A stretch of 64,000 bases of DNA, from NCBI GenBank assembly GCA_039033415.1, contig JBCCCR010000021.1, positions 1 to 64,000 on the forward strand. Direction: 5' to 3'. The notes below the pieces were generated by a model. It was not told the origin of the DNA, ran no database searches, and saw only the letters and a list, made by a program, of their open reading frames with translations. The DNA is from Pseudomonadota bacterium. GTDB lineage: Bacteria; Pseudomonadota; Gammaproteobacteria; Xanthomonadales; SZUA-38. Below, in pieces: positions 1-9,214 of this stretch. Positions within the stretch are counted from its first letter, which is position 1. Every line of letters begins with the position of its first letter. The position numbers and the translations under genes are program-made.

Positions 1-219
1 ATCACGTTGCCAACGTGCGAGGAGATCCGCCTGCCGATGCAAAACGCAGGGGAGTCCCGTTTTGTTGTTCAGACGCAGGCTCTCGCCGACGTGACCGGCC
101 TGTATGACGTGGCGGTTATCGCCCGGGATGACGAGGGTCTAACTTCCCTGCCCGTGGTCACTCGCATCGAGCAGCTAGCCGGCGGGCTGCTGTTCTCGGA
201 TGGGTTCGAGGGAGAGTGA
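1..219 (+). CDS. C-terminal fragment of a secreted protein with SGFE-type tail
   Basis: The reading frame is open from the left edge to a TGA at 217-219, so this is the last 72 codons of a longer gene. The visible part reads as a beta-rich extracellular domain (an Ig-like or fibronectin-like end, with LYDVAVIARDDEGLTS). It ends in LLFSDGFEGE. The same F-x-[DS]-G-F-E pattern is at the C-terminus of the 1448-aa protein at 2173-6519 and just after the signal peptide of the protein at 1182-2168. The gene's function cannot be told from the fragment. The call that it is real rests on the coherent composition and the recurring tail. Confidence 0.7.
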   Translation: MTLPTCEEIRLPMQNAGESRFVVQTQALADVTGLYDVAVIARDDEGLTSLPVVTRIEQLAGGLLFSDGFEGE

Positions 220-872
220 GTCCTACAATGCATCCGTCGCCACGCAGGACAGCCACGCGAGGTTGTGCTAGGTAGTTGTCTACTGCTCAGATACACACCG
301 AGCCCTAGGCAATCGACGTGGAAATGCAGAGGATTGGCAGTCCGACCTGACACTTGGTCCTGGCCCCTGGCTTTATGGTGTTGGGCTGCTATACCACGAG
401 AAATCTCCGTCCCAACAAATGATGAAACTGTTCGTACGTGCCGCTGGAGAACATTGAAAAGGGCAATGTGGATCGCAGCTGTGATCGTTCCTGCAACCAG
501 CCCATAGGGTATGAATAACGACGTCCAAAATAGACCGTGAAGACTATAGGGCAAGAGCAAGTAGATGCCGAAGCCAGAAACAACCAGCTGCGTCAAAATG
601 GCGCTTGCCGTTGCCAAGGTTTGCCATCCTGCCAGAGGCGGCTCTCGCTTTTTTCGGCTCAGAAAATGGGCACTCGTCAAAATAATGCAGCTGACGGGCG
701 CCGACCATATCAGCACTGCCAACCCCAGGCAAAGCCAGCGGCCGACTTTTAGGCAATGGCCAGCAAGAGCAGCCGAGACTAAAAATCCAGCTAGCATAAC
801 GATGAGTGTTGTCAGCACTCCCGCAACGGCGAAGCGACAGCCGAACCGCTTGGTGTTTCTCGGCTGCATCAT
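69..872 (-). CDS. Possible small integral membrane protein (doubtful C-terminus)
   Basis: The first ~165 residues contain about four hydrophobic segments (near residues 12-38, 45-66, 88-110, 115-140) with charged loops such as SRKKREPP, which looks like a genuine small membrane protein. The remaining ~100 residues are arginine/serine-rich and lie partly antisense to the gene ending at 219, so they look like out-of-frame reading. Either the protein is shorter and a frameshift destroyed its end, or the whole frame is chance. I recognise no family. It has no operon partner: the next gene on this strand ends at 1182. Confidence 0.3.
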   Translation of the reverse strand: MMQPRNTKRFGCRFAVAGVLTTLIVMLAGFLVSAALAGHCLKVGRWLCLGLAVLIWSAPVSCIILTSAHFLSRKKREPPLAGWQTLATASAILTQLVVSGFGIYLLLPYSLHGLFWTSLFIPYGLVAGTITAAIHIALFNVLQRHVRTVSSFVGTEISRGIAAQHHKARGQDQVSGRTANPLHFHVDCLGLGVYLSSRQLPSTTSRGCPAWRRMHCRTHSPSNPSENSSPPASCSMRVTTGREVRPSSSRAITATSYRPVTSARACV

Positions 873-1181
873 TGCTGTGGATCATCGACGGCTGGCTGGG
901 CCAATCTCCCAGCCTTCCGAAACCGGCCACAGGAATCCGTCATTTGGCGCTGCTTGCTGCGCCCGAAACCGTTGTGTCCCGAGCATTTCTGGTCATTAAG
1001 CCAATCAAAGGCGCGCTCGCTCTAGCTGTTGCGGGACGTGCAATGTTCCGTTCGATTCAGCCCGAGACATTGGTGTAAACCCCAGTCGACCATTTTCAAA
1101 CATGATGGCTAACTGTGCCCAGACGACAGCCGCGATATCGGGATTTGAGTAAGCATCTTCGGTGTAAGGCCCTCTAGCAAT
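873..1181. other. Non-coding stretch, nothing recognised
   Basis: No convincing coding frame, hairpin terminator or operator was seen between the possible membrane protein and the secreted-protein gene that ends at 1182. Confidence 0.5.
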
Positions 1182-2168
1182 TCACCTTTCGATGAGGTCC
1201 CACTTAAGACTCCAAAGACCCCAGCTGTGCTTTAGAGAACGGCCATCGCTGCCGAACAGCGCGGTGTCTTTGTTGTAGGCAATAACGATGATGTCGCCGT
1301 CCTCCATCTCCCAGGATCCGGGAAGCGTTCCTATGTTGTTCAATGACGTGAGAGGCAGCCCGATGGTATATCCCGGTGCGCCCGTTCTCCCGGCGATCAC
1401 CGCCTGCTCGCTGATGTCGTAGACGAAGTAGTCGACAGTGCAGGAGATATTTCGGGGGTTCACGTTGACGGGTTCGAGGTGAAGATTCTCCAGCACTAGC
1501 TGGGTCTGTTGGTTCAATCCGTTGTTGGCAAAGGTAAAGCCGTTGGGAACGAACTCATAGTGCGTATTGCCTGGAAGGTTTTCGTCGGGTTGGTAGGTGC
1601 CGTCGGTATCGATCACAAGCACCAGAGCTTCCCCGGGTTGGCTTACGCGATCAGTACGGTTGATGCTATCGCCGCTGTCGGTTTGAACGGCTGAACTATC
1701 CACGCCAAAGCCAAGCTTGAGTCCTGAAAAATCCGCATGTCGATCAATCCGAATTCCATCATCGCCGCTCAGCCTTGACTCAACGTAAGTCTCGAAGCTG
1801 CCGTTTTCCAAGGCGGCCAGCGCCGCGTCTGAATCCCAATCTGCCACTCCGGAGAGGCGAAACCCAAAGGTGTCGCCTTCCAAACCACCCGTGAAAGTGG
1901 TCTGACTGGCAGGCACACGCGGGTTGGTATCTGCTTCGACCAACCTTGGACGATCACCGTACATCTGAACCTGCGTTTCGTGCCAAGCGTAAAGAAAGTC
2001 CAGATGTTCATAGGTTCGAATTGAATCTGAGCGCATGGTTATGGAGCCCGAATCAACACCCGGGTCGTCTGCCTCAAATCCGCTAAGGAACACCTCATCA
2101 GCAATTCCCAGAGGGGTAATGTCACTGGCTCCCATCAATGCGGCGACGGCAAAAAAAAGTGACCTCAT
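1182..2168 (-). CDS. Secreted protein of unknown function with SGFE motif after the signal peptide
   Basis: The frame is open further upstream, but the ATG at 2166-2168 gives a clean signal peptide (MRSLFFAVAALMGASDI) and lies 5 bp past the stop of the upstream gene, so I start there (328 aa). Directly after the signal region comes EVFLSGFEADD, the same short motif found at the C-termini of two other proteins in this window. The rest is beta-rich with several Asp/Gly/Asn turns and no recognisable catalytic motif. It is probably co-transcribed with the di-heme protein at 2173-6519 and exported with it. I do not recognise a family. Confidence 0.8.
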   Translation of the reverse strand: MRSLFFAVAALMGASDITPLGIADEVFLSGFEADDPGVDSGSITMRSDSIRTYEHLDFLYAWHETQVQMYGDRPRLVEADTNPRVPASQTTFTGGLEGDTFGFRLSGVADWDSDAALAALENGSFETYVESRLSGDDGIRIDRHADFSGLKLGFGVDSSAVQTDSGDSINRTDRVSQPGEALVLVIDTDGTYQPDENLPGNTHYEFVPNGFTFANNGLNQQTQLVLENLHLEPVNVNPRNISCTVDYFVYDISEQAVIAGRTGAPGYTIGLPLTSLNNIGTLPGSWEMEDGDIIVIAYNKDTALFGSDGRSLKHSWGLWSLKWDLIER

Positions 2169-2172
2169 CGCC

Positions 2173-5100
2173 CTACTCAAATCCACTTCTGAAGATTCGT
2201 TCTCGTTGTGGCCCACCGCCATCGAGCTGCAGTAGAAATGCCACCAAGGCGGTCGCATCCGCAGTGCTCAGATTGTAACGGCCGACCAGGTCATGCACCT
2301 GGTTGACCTCGCCGCCCCGTCCTGAGGACGACGACGGATCGAATAAGGCTTCCAGCGTTTCCGCTCTGCCGTCGTGAAGATACGGGGCCGACGCGTGGAC
2401 GCCCAAGAGAGTTGGCGTATCTATGCCCGAAAGGTTCTGGCCTAAACGATTGCCAGAGGAACTCTTCAACGTTCCAACGTCGTGCAACACTCCGGTCGCG
2501 CTATCGGTGAAGGCAGTGGCGGGGTTGTGACAACTGCCGCAGTCAAGGGCATCGAAAACCATCTCGCCGGTGCGACCCTCGTCCGTCAGGGAGCCGTCCA
2601 GACTCTTGAACGGACTCACCTCTAAGCTGCTGGCACCCAGGGAAGTGACGTAGGCCGCCAACGCGTCCAGGTCGCTGTTGCGGCCGGCGTTCGGACCTGC
2701 CAGAGAGCTTTCGACCTGCAGCGCATTGCCGTTGCCGTCCTTGATGAACCCAGTCCCGCCGAAGAAACGACGTATATCGATTTCAAAATCCTGGATCTCA
2801 TCAAAGTTGGCACTCCAATGAACCCGCCCGTGGGCCATGCCAGATCGGCCTCGGAGATTGGTTGTGTTGCGCAACCCCTCTCCTCGATCGGTAAAGTCCC
2901 ACGTTCGGCCGTCGTGGCCACCGTCTTGATGGCAGAGCGCGCAGCTTATGTAACTGCTTTGGCTCATTCGAGGGTCGGCGGCGTTATAAAATACCTGCTT
3001 CCCGCGAAGCACGTTGTTTCCAGGGCTTGTTGAAAGGCGTTCATTTGCCACCGTTGAAACGGTAGTAACAATAGGTTCGTTGCCAAAGCCCAAGCGTAGG
3101 CTTGATTCCAGATCAAAAATGGTCAGTGTTCGGCTGTTGAGGTTCTTGACGAACAGCCGTTGTGTCTCGGCGTCGAAGGCGAGTGCCTGCGGCGCAAGAT
3201 CTGTTGACAACACCGTGCTCAGCGAGCCGGAAAACATATCGAAAACCCGGATCTCGTTTGAACCCTGCAAGGCGACAAACAGGTAGTCGCCCAGCGGGGA
3301 GAATTGGAGCGCTGAGGGCTGTGAGGCATTGTCGATATCCAGACGGTCGGCAAATACCTCTTGCCGGGTAGTTAGATCGATTTTCGAGACGATGGAACGA
3401 GATGTTGTCTCAAAGGTCAGGTCATTTCCGTTTCTAAAGTCGCCCCGGTCGATGTTGTCCTTCTTCGATGCAACGTAGGCAAACCTGTTGTCGGGGCTGA
3501 TGGCTATGCCCGCAAGGTAGTTGGGCAGGCCCCGGCCCTCGTTGCCGGAATCCTCTGACGTTGTGTCTTTTTGTAAGGTCGCGGTGCTGTGAATAAGCGC
3601 TCCGTTTGTCTCGAATACGCTTACCTCACCGTGGCTGTCGGGCGAGACAAATCGGGTTACCCATAGCTCATCAACATCAGAAGGCGCCGCCATGGCTCGT
3701 GGCGTTTTCCCGACATCAATCAATTCCGCGGCTGCGGACGACATCGATATGCGTGCGATCTGACCGCTGCCCTGCAGGCTGACCCATGCGTCTTTTCCCT
3801 CGTTGTCGAAAACAACGCCATAAGGTCGGGAACCTGGAGGTAGGGCAATCTCATCCAGAAAACGCCCGCTTGTGGCATCCAATCGTTGCACCAAGTCGGA
3901 GTCGATGCAGGTCACCCAAAGTCGTCCCGTGGCGTCCAGAGCGACGCTTCGAGGGTCAATACAGACCGGGTACTCGCCAATCTTGCCCAGCGTTTCGCTA
4001 TGAACCGCCGTCACCGTATTGTTGTCAGGATTGACCGCCCAGACCGTTCTATTTGAGGTGTCGACCGCGAGCTGGCTGCTGTTTGTCGGAGGCTTCGTCG
4101 CGATATCGTTGACATCAGTTGCGGTGATCACGATGGATGAGGTCTTGGCGAATCGGCCCGACTCATCCCGGACCTGGACCTTAACCGTGTAGTGTCCTTC
4201 CGAGGCGTACTCGTGCGTCGTGTTGGGGTTAGAGCTCCAATCGGTTCGCGTCGATTCATCACCAAAATCCCAGCGATATTCGAGCGCTCCCAAGCCACCT
4301 GTGGCGGCCGTCGAGAAATTGACCGCCGCTCCGATTGGGGCAGGGTAGTCCGATGCGTTCATATTCACGATTTCGACCGGGGGCGGGTCGCCAGGCCCGG
4401 AGGTGGAAAACTCGAACTGGTATGGATGCATCACGTTGCCAGACACATCCGCGATGCCGTCCAAAAGCACGGTATAGGTGGTCTCCGGCAACAGCTCCTC
4501 GTCAGGGGTGAAGTTAAGAATGTCTTTGTCGTGGACGTTTAAGGTGCCTGGTACGTCCGCGCCGATCGGCGCGTTGCTTGGAAAAACGCGGAACGTTGAG
4601 GTATTGACGGTTCCAAGATCGAGGGTCTCATGGATGATGACGCCGATTCGGCTTCTTACGTGCTGGAATCGGGCATTGGCTGCCGGGCTGTGATAGTAAA
4701 CGCGCGGCGGGGTTCGGTCGGCCTCTGATTGGTGCGCGTACATTCGGAAACCGTAGGGCCGACCCTGCTCGGTGTTCTCGGCGGACGCAATCAAGTTACC
4801 CAGCGGCAGCATGTACTCGTGACCTTGCTCCGAAAAGACCGCGACCATCTCAGGGTCATTGCCGCTGTCGAGCGGCGTCATGAGATATTTCCCGTGGCCA
4901 AGGAACATGTAGTCATCCTGGAACTGCGCGTATCGCGTAGCGCCGGGCAGATCCCGGATGAACGATACTCGTTTGAGAAACGTTGGGTCCTCGAAGCTGA
5001 TAAAACCGGCGTCTCTAACCCTTAGGGCGTTCGGCAGCACCATAAAGTGCTTCCAGACTGCATACTCATAGCCGGGATTACCATCGTTTTCCCATGGACG

Positions 5101-6519
5101 CGGAGCCATGACGTCGAGCAACGCTGGATTCGACGGGTCGCTGATGTCGTAGATCGCCGCTCCGCGGGCCTGCCCGCGCAGACCGGAAACCAGCAGCAGG
5201 TTTCCAAGCGGGGTTGGAGTCGCCACAAAACCGTGCTCGCTTAGGGTCGCAATAGTCCTCCCCGTGCGAGCGTCGCTGATTCGAATGGAGGACCCGCCGG
5301 AGTATTCATAGGGGAGCACGCTAAGCCCGCGCGCGCCGGCTCGCCCGGTGTCGTATCCCGGCGGTTTTGAACCGAAAGGAGCGAGCGGGTCTCGAACGTT
5401 CAAGAACGAGTTGTTGTTGTAGTAGTACACCGACCCGGTCGGGTCACCCGATGGGACGAACGTCACGGCGGTATGCATTTTGCCGCCGATATTGGTGCTC
5501 GCTACGCGAAGCGGATTGAATTCGTCAGAGACGTCCCACACTGAAAACTCGCCGGCAGCGTCTCCCCGAGTGGTCATGTGCAGGAAGCCGTTGATGAAGC
5601 CCATGTCGACCGTCCGCGCCTTCATGTCGCTGGGGTCAACGAACACGTTGCTGTAATAGACAGCTTCGACGTCTGAGGATGGCCGATCAATATTGCGAAA
5701 ACCAGGGCCGGGCGGCACCTCGGGAATCTCGGGTCGGATGCCAGTCCACTTTTCGGTCAGGTCCTGCTGAAGGACAAATAAATCAGCCGCGGACAGCGGC
5801 TCATCAAACAGCATGACCTCACCAATCATTCCACGAAAGTGGTTGTCGGAGTTGCCGGTATGTCTGGCTTCGCCCAGGCGGTAGTTGCGGCCTTCTTGAA
5901 AGTCGATGTTGGATCCAACAGTGCCGGTCCTGGTACTTTGGTTTTTGGAATCCCACAACGTATAGGCGCCGCTAGCCGCGTCGTAGCTGATGCTGACGAC
6001 AGCGGTGTCACCGGGTTGAACCTCATAGCTGCCCGCCGTGATGACCGGATTGGTGAGGCGGATACCGATGAGGTTGTCCGCACGAATTTTCAGGTGGAAC
6101 CCAAGATGCGTCGTTCCCAATACAAACTGATCCCTGCCAATGAGCTCATCTACCGTGAAAGACACGATAATGGTGAATCCCTGGTTGCCCGCAGCGCTGC
6201 CCTGGAAGTTCAGGAAGTTGTCGGTTTGCTCCTGACTTAAAGCGATCAGATCGTTGCGATCGGAACCCATATGCAAGCCCGGCAACCCGCTCTCTGAGAG
6301 GATTGTGCTTGGATAGATCACGGCTCCACGCCCAGGCAGTGCGTCTAACGCGTTGTCCGAGAGGTCAATCAGACGGCTGACGGTCGAGTTGTCATCAGCT
6401 AGGACCACAGTGGCTTCGTTTGCTGCGTCAAAGTGCTGCACGGGCGCTGTTTGTGCGGTTGAAACCGACGAGGCGAACAACGATGCCGCGAAGAGCCCGG
6501 CCCAAGCTGTGTGGTTCAT
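2173..6519 (-). CDS. Secreted multidomain di-heme cytochrome c protein (LamG, Ig, PKD, beta-propeller)
   Basis: 1448 aa. Residues 1-22 are a signal peptide. Domains in order: LamG/concanavalin-like (about 25-255); LVIVD/propeller-like region (280-600); SbsA-type Ig domain (604-707, DRTPPRVYYHSP start); PKD domain (714-803, YRWDFGDES); YVTN-type seven-bladed propeller (815-1145); and a cytochrome c peroxidase-like di-heme module (1160-1435) with CALCH at 1193-1197 and CGSCH at 1327-1331. It ends in RIFRSGFE, the tail motif shared in this region. The di-heme part resembles MauG/CcpA-like proteins, which act in the periplasm or at the surface in redox chemistry. The LamG, PKD and Ig parts suggest binding to polymer or to the cell surface. 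The substrate is unknown. The next gene starts 5 bp after its stop. Confidence 0.88.
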   Translation of the reverse strand: MNHTAWAGLFAASLFASSVSTAQTAPVQHFDAANEATVVLADDNSTVSRLIDLSDNALDALPGRGAVIYPSTILSESGLPGLHMGSDRNDLIALSQEQTDNFLNFQGSAAGNQGFTIIVSFTVDELIGRDQFVLGTTHLGFHLKIRADNLIGIRLTNPVITAGSYEVQPGDTAVVSISYDAASGAYTLWDSKNQSTRTGTVGSNIDFQEGRNYRLGEARHTGNSDNHFRGMIGEVMLFDEPLSAADLFVLQQDLTEKWTGIRPEIPEVPPGPGFRNIDRPSSDVEAVYYSNVFVDPSDMKARTVDMGFINGFLHMTTRGDAAGEFSVWDVSDEFNPLRVASTNIGGKMHTAVTFVPSGDPTGSVYYYNNNSFLNVRDPLAPFGSKPPGYDTGRAGARGLSVLPYEYSGGSSIRISDARTGRTIATLSEHGFVATPTPLGNLLLVSGLRGQARGAAIYDISDPSNPALLDVMAPRPWENDGNPGYEYAVWKHFMVLPNALRVRDAGFISFEDPTFLKRVSFIRDLPGATRYAQFQDDYMFLGHGKYLMTPLDSGNDPEMVAVFSEQGHEYMLPLGNLIASAENTEQGRPYGFRMYAHQSEADRTPPRVYYHSPAANARFQHVRSRIGVIIHETLDLGTVNTSTFRVFPSNAPIGADVPGTLNVHDKDILNFTPDEELLPETTYTVLLDGIADVSGNVMHPYQFEFSTSGPGDPPPVEIVNMNASDYPAPIGAAVNFSTAATGGLGALEYRWDFGDESTRTDWSSNPNTTHEYASEGHYTVKVQVRDESGRFAKTSSIVITATDVNDIATKPPTNSSQLAVDTSNRTVWAVNPDNNTVTAVHSETLGKIGEYPVCIDPRSVALDATGRLWVTCIDSDLVQRLDATSGRFLDEIALPPGSRPYGVVFDNEGKDAWVSLQGSGQIARISMSSAAAELIDVGKTPRAMAAPSDVDELWVTRFVSPDSHGEVSVFETNGALIHSTATLQKDTTSEDSGNEGRGLPNYLAGIAISPDNRFAYVASKKDNIDRGDFRNGNDLTFETTSRSIVSKIDLTTRQEVFADRLDIDNASQPSALQFSPLGDYLFVALQGSNEIRVFDMFSGSLSTVLSTDLAPQALAFDAETQRLFVKNLNSRTLTIFDLESSLRLGFGNEPIVTTVSTVANERLSTSPGNNVLRGKQVFYNAADPRMSQSSYISCALCHQDGGHDGRTWDFTDRGEGLRNTTNLRGRSGMAHGRVHWSANFDEIQDFEIDIRRFFGGTGFIKDGNGNALQVESSLAGPNAGRNSDLDALAAYVTSLGASSLEVSPFKSLDGSLTDEGRTGEMVFDALDCGSCHNPATAFTDSATGVLHDVGTLKSSSGNRLGQNLSGIDTPTLLGVHASAPYLHDGRAETLEALFDPSSSSGRGGEVNQVHDLVGRYNLSTADATALVAFLLQLDGGGPQRERIFRSGFE

Positions 6520-6716
6520 AAAGGGAAGATCTCAAGAGGCAGCATATCGAAGACTAGCAATTTCGTCGCAGGTCGTTTGGTGGCGTACGTCACACTGAGC
6601 ACTTCCTCGCACTCCGTCACGTTTCTTCACAATTCCTCTCCGCCGGTAGGCGTTCCTTTTCGCGGGCTGAGACAAGCTATAGATCGTCAAAGCAGCGGTC
6701 AGGCAAGGAGAGAACG
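6520..6716. promoter_or_regulatory. Divergent promoter region between two secreted-protein genes
   Basis: 197 bp separate the divergently read genes at 6519 (minus) and 6717 (plus). A strong ribosome binding site, AAGGAGAG at 6705-6712, precedes the plus-strand ATG. No palindromic operator was seen. Confidence 0.4.
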
Positions 6717-8345
6717 ATGGACGGAATCGGCGCGAATCATATGCAGACCAGGCGCCGCTGGATACTGTGGGCGCTAGGCTGGCTCGCTATACCGTTGGCA
6801 GCTTCAGGCGACGTTGTCCGGTCCGCCGGTTGGCATCCCAGCTACGGCTCACCCCAATCGGCTCGTTGTGCTACGGAAACGGATGAACGCGGGATTTGCG
6901 CGGCCGGCAGCGCCTCTGGCAACAGCAACGCGGCAATCAAGGCAAGCGTGATTCAGCCCGGGGACCCTCTCAACATTTCGGGCATATGGTTCGATCCCAA
7001 CGCACCGGGAGACGGTTTCACCGTGACTCAAGGTAACGCCGGAATTGTCATTTATTTCTTCGGCTACGACGCACGAGGCGAGCGTCTATGGCTGGTTAGC
7101 GACGTCATTCAAAGCGGGGTCTATGCCGCTGAACCGGTCGTTGTTGAGGTGGTTGAGGGAGACAGCGGGACGTTTGCGGTGCCGGACTCGCCCGTCAACT
7201 CCTGGGGCATGCTGACGGTCACGGCCGAAGACTGCGAACGCGCCGAATTTGAGCTGGACGGTGTAGACGGCCGGAAAGTACTAAGCGCCGTGCGTCTGGC
7301 TGATGGCGGCTCGCCCTGTGAACAAGTGCCTCCGACAACGTCAGCGCTCCCGTTTCAGGAGCTATATGATCAGGGAGTTGACCGTTACTTGGGGGTTTTT
7401 ACACCCAATACGGTTCAACGCCTGGATACTGGCGTGACGGTCCACGAGTTTGATCAGGAAAGCGGCCCGCTGTGCTTTACCGGTAACCCCTATTCTGTTA
7501 GCACCCGACCGGGCGCTGGAGGCGCTCTGATGATTTTCCTTCAGGGCGGTGGCGCATGCGGGCCGGGCTCGTGCGGCGCTACCGAATCCACAGGCCCGGC
7601 CTTGCCAGCCATTGGTATCCTGGACTCGGCCGATGGCGTAAACCCCACCGCAGCTTACGATGTTGGTTATGTGCCGTACTGCGACGGGACACTGTTCAGC
7701 GGTGACAACGACGTGGACAGCGATGGCGATGGCGAGGCGGATCGTTTCTTTCGGGGGGTGCAAAACCTGTCAGCTGCGCTGGACGTCATTGCTAGAACTT
7801 TCCCCTCGCCAGGTAAAATCCTGCTGGCCGGCAACAGCGCAGGCGGATCGGGTGTGCATAACGCGTTGCCCCTAGTAAGGAAGCTTTACCCGGGAGTTGC
7901 AATCGAAGTCCTCAATGATTCTGGCGTGGGGGTTCTAGCGCCAGGTGTTATCGAAGAGCTGCTTGACTACTGGAACGCGTTTTCGTCTATTCCGTCCAGC
8001 TGCAGCGGGTGTATCGGGGAAGATGGGCACCTGACAGGCTACCATCGGTACCAGCTTGCCGAGGACAGGAACGTTCGAATGGGCTTTATCAGCTCCAAAC
8101 AAGACGAGGTTGTGGCAGTAGACAGCCTGATGATCAGCGGAGCTGCCTTTGAAGCAGAGCTATTGGAGGCGATGGCCGAATTGAGAGCGGCTTTTCCCGA
8201 TCGATTTCGAAGTTTGATCGCCGACGGCAACGAACATACGTTTATCCTCAGACAGTTCGATTATGCCATCGGGGGCACGACGGTTCGCCAGTGGGTGACG
8301 GATATGCTGGACGGCAATGCCGCATGGGTATCGATAAGCGACTGA
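6717..8345 (+). CDS. Secreted pectinacetylesterase/Notum-like serine hydrolase
   Basis: 542 aa. AAGGAGAG at 6705-6712 supports the ATG at 6717; a second ATG at residue 9 is possible. A signal peptide follows (hydrophobic stretch about residues 14-30). Residues about 85-200 form a beta domain opening with SGIWFDPNAPGDGF, a module I have seen on secreted proteins of Xanthomonadales. Residues 210-535 match the pectinacetylesterase family: an oxyanion region LQGGGACGPG near 275, nucleophile Ser374 in AGNSAGGSG, and likely acid Asp463 and His507 (NEHTF). The family removes acyl groups from polysaccharides, or palmitoleate in Notum. Here the true ester substrate is unknown. No SGFE tail is present. 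Confidence 0.82.
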   Translation: MDGIGANHMQTRRRWILWALGWLAIPLAASGDVVRSAGWHPSYGSPQSARCATETDERGICAAGSASGNSNAAIKASVIQPGDPLNISGIWFDPNAPGDGFTVTQGNAGIVIYFFGYDARGERLWLVSDVIQSGVYAAEPVVVEVVEGDSGTFAVPDSPVNSWGMLTVTAEDCERAEFELDGVDGRKVLSAVRLADGGSPCEQVPPTTSALPFQELYDQGVDRYLGVFTPNTVQRLDTGVTVHEFDQESGPLCFTGNPYSVSTRPGAGGALMIFLQGGGACGPGSCGATESTGPALPAIGILDSADGVNPTAAYDVGYVPYCDGTLFSGDNDVDSDGDGEADRFFRGVQNLSAALDVIARTFPSPGKILLAGNSAGGSGVHNALPLVRKLYPGVAIEVLNDSGVGVLAPGVIEELLDYWNAFSSIPSSCSGCIGEDGHLTGYHRYQLAEDRNVRMGFISSKQDEVVAVDSLMISGAAFEAELLEAMAELRAAFPDRFRSLIADGNEHTFILRQFDYAIGGTTVRQWVTDMLDGNAAWVSISD

Positions 8346-8509
8346 GTATTTCGAGACGCCAGGATTCTCCTCATTAATCGGCTGGACTCAGAGGCGAATA
8401 CTATCGGATACGGTGTGTGTCGCGGGTTGTGTCGGTGTACGATTCGATGCAGGAGAACGCTACCTAAGAGCAGGAGCTTAGGCTTGAAACGGCCTGATTC
8501 AACTTCAGC
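8346..8509. other. Short intergenic region before the two-component genes
   Basis: 164 bp with no recognised gene or hairpin. It must contain the promoter of the two-component pair, but no clear -35/-10 was picked out. Confidence 0.3.
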
Positions 8510-9214
8510 GTGAACGGTCACATACATGTACTGATGATTGACGATGATGTCAGCCTGACATCGTTGTTCAGCGAGTTTCTTGCCGCTGAGGGTGGATTTA
8601 CCTTTACCGCCCGTCATGACGGGAAATCGGGTGTCGAGACTGCGATTGGCCGGTCGTTCGACGTGATCATTCTCGACGTCATGATTCCGAAGATGAATGG
8701 CTTCAATGTGCTAAAGGCGATTCGAGAAGTCTCAGATACGCCAATCATCATGTTGACGGCTCGAGGTGACGACCTGGATCGCATTCTGGGGCTGGAGATC
8801 GGTGCCGACGATTATGTGCCGAAGCCTTGTAACCTGCGTGAGCTCGTGGCTCGAATAAGGGCGATCTTGAGGCGGGTTTCGGCAGAACCTCCTTCGAATG
8901 GCAACGCATCCAGGCTGGCCGTTGGAGACCTGGTGATGGAAACGGGCTCCCAGTCCGTTTTCGTCGGCAAAGAGCTCATCAATCTCACCGGCGCGGAGTT
9001 TCGGGTGTTGTGGGCGCTAGCCGAGGCGGCCGGTGAGGTGACCTCTAAAGATGTCATCGCGCGAAACGCGCTGGGCCGACGGATTATGGCCTACGACCGA
9101 AGTGTCGATGCCCACATCGCACGCCTACGAAAAAAGCTTGGGCCCCTTCCCAACGGGTTGCAGCGAATCAAGACGCTGCGCGGTCTGGGGTACCTGTACG
9201 TCACTGCTTCATGA
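8510..9214 (+). CDS. OmpR/CpxR-type response regulator
   Basis: 234 aa. The receiver domain (residues 5-120) has the acidic pair Asp11-Asp12, phospho-acceptor Asp56 (LDVMIPKMNG) and the conserved Lys in VPKPCNL. The winged-helix DNA-binding domain (about 135-232) has LTGAEFRVLWALAEAAGEV and the wing near KTLRGLGYLY. It starts with GTG at 8510; the next in-frame ATG is residue 9, too late to keep strand beta-1. The stop overlaps the kinase start by 4 bp (ATGA), so the two are translationally coupled. The domain make-up is close to CpxR, but the signal and the targets are not shown by the sequence. Confidence 0.93.
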   Translation: MNGHIHVLMIDDDVSLTSLFSEFLAAEGGFTFTARHDGKSGVETAIGRSFDVIILDVMIPKMNGFNVLKAIREVSDTPIIMLTARGDDLDRILGLEIGADDYVPKPCNLRELVARIRAILRRVSAEPPSNGNASRLAVGDLVMETGSQSVFVGKELINLTGAEFRVLWALAEAAGEVTSKDVIARNALGRRIMAYDRSVDAHIARLRKKLGPLPNGLQRIKTLRGLGYLYVTAS

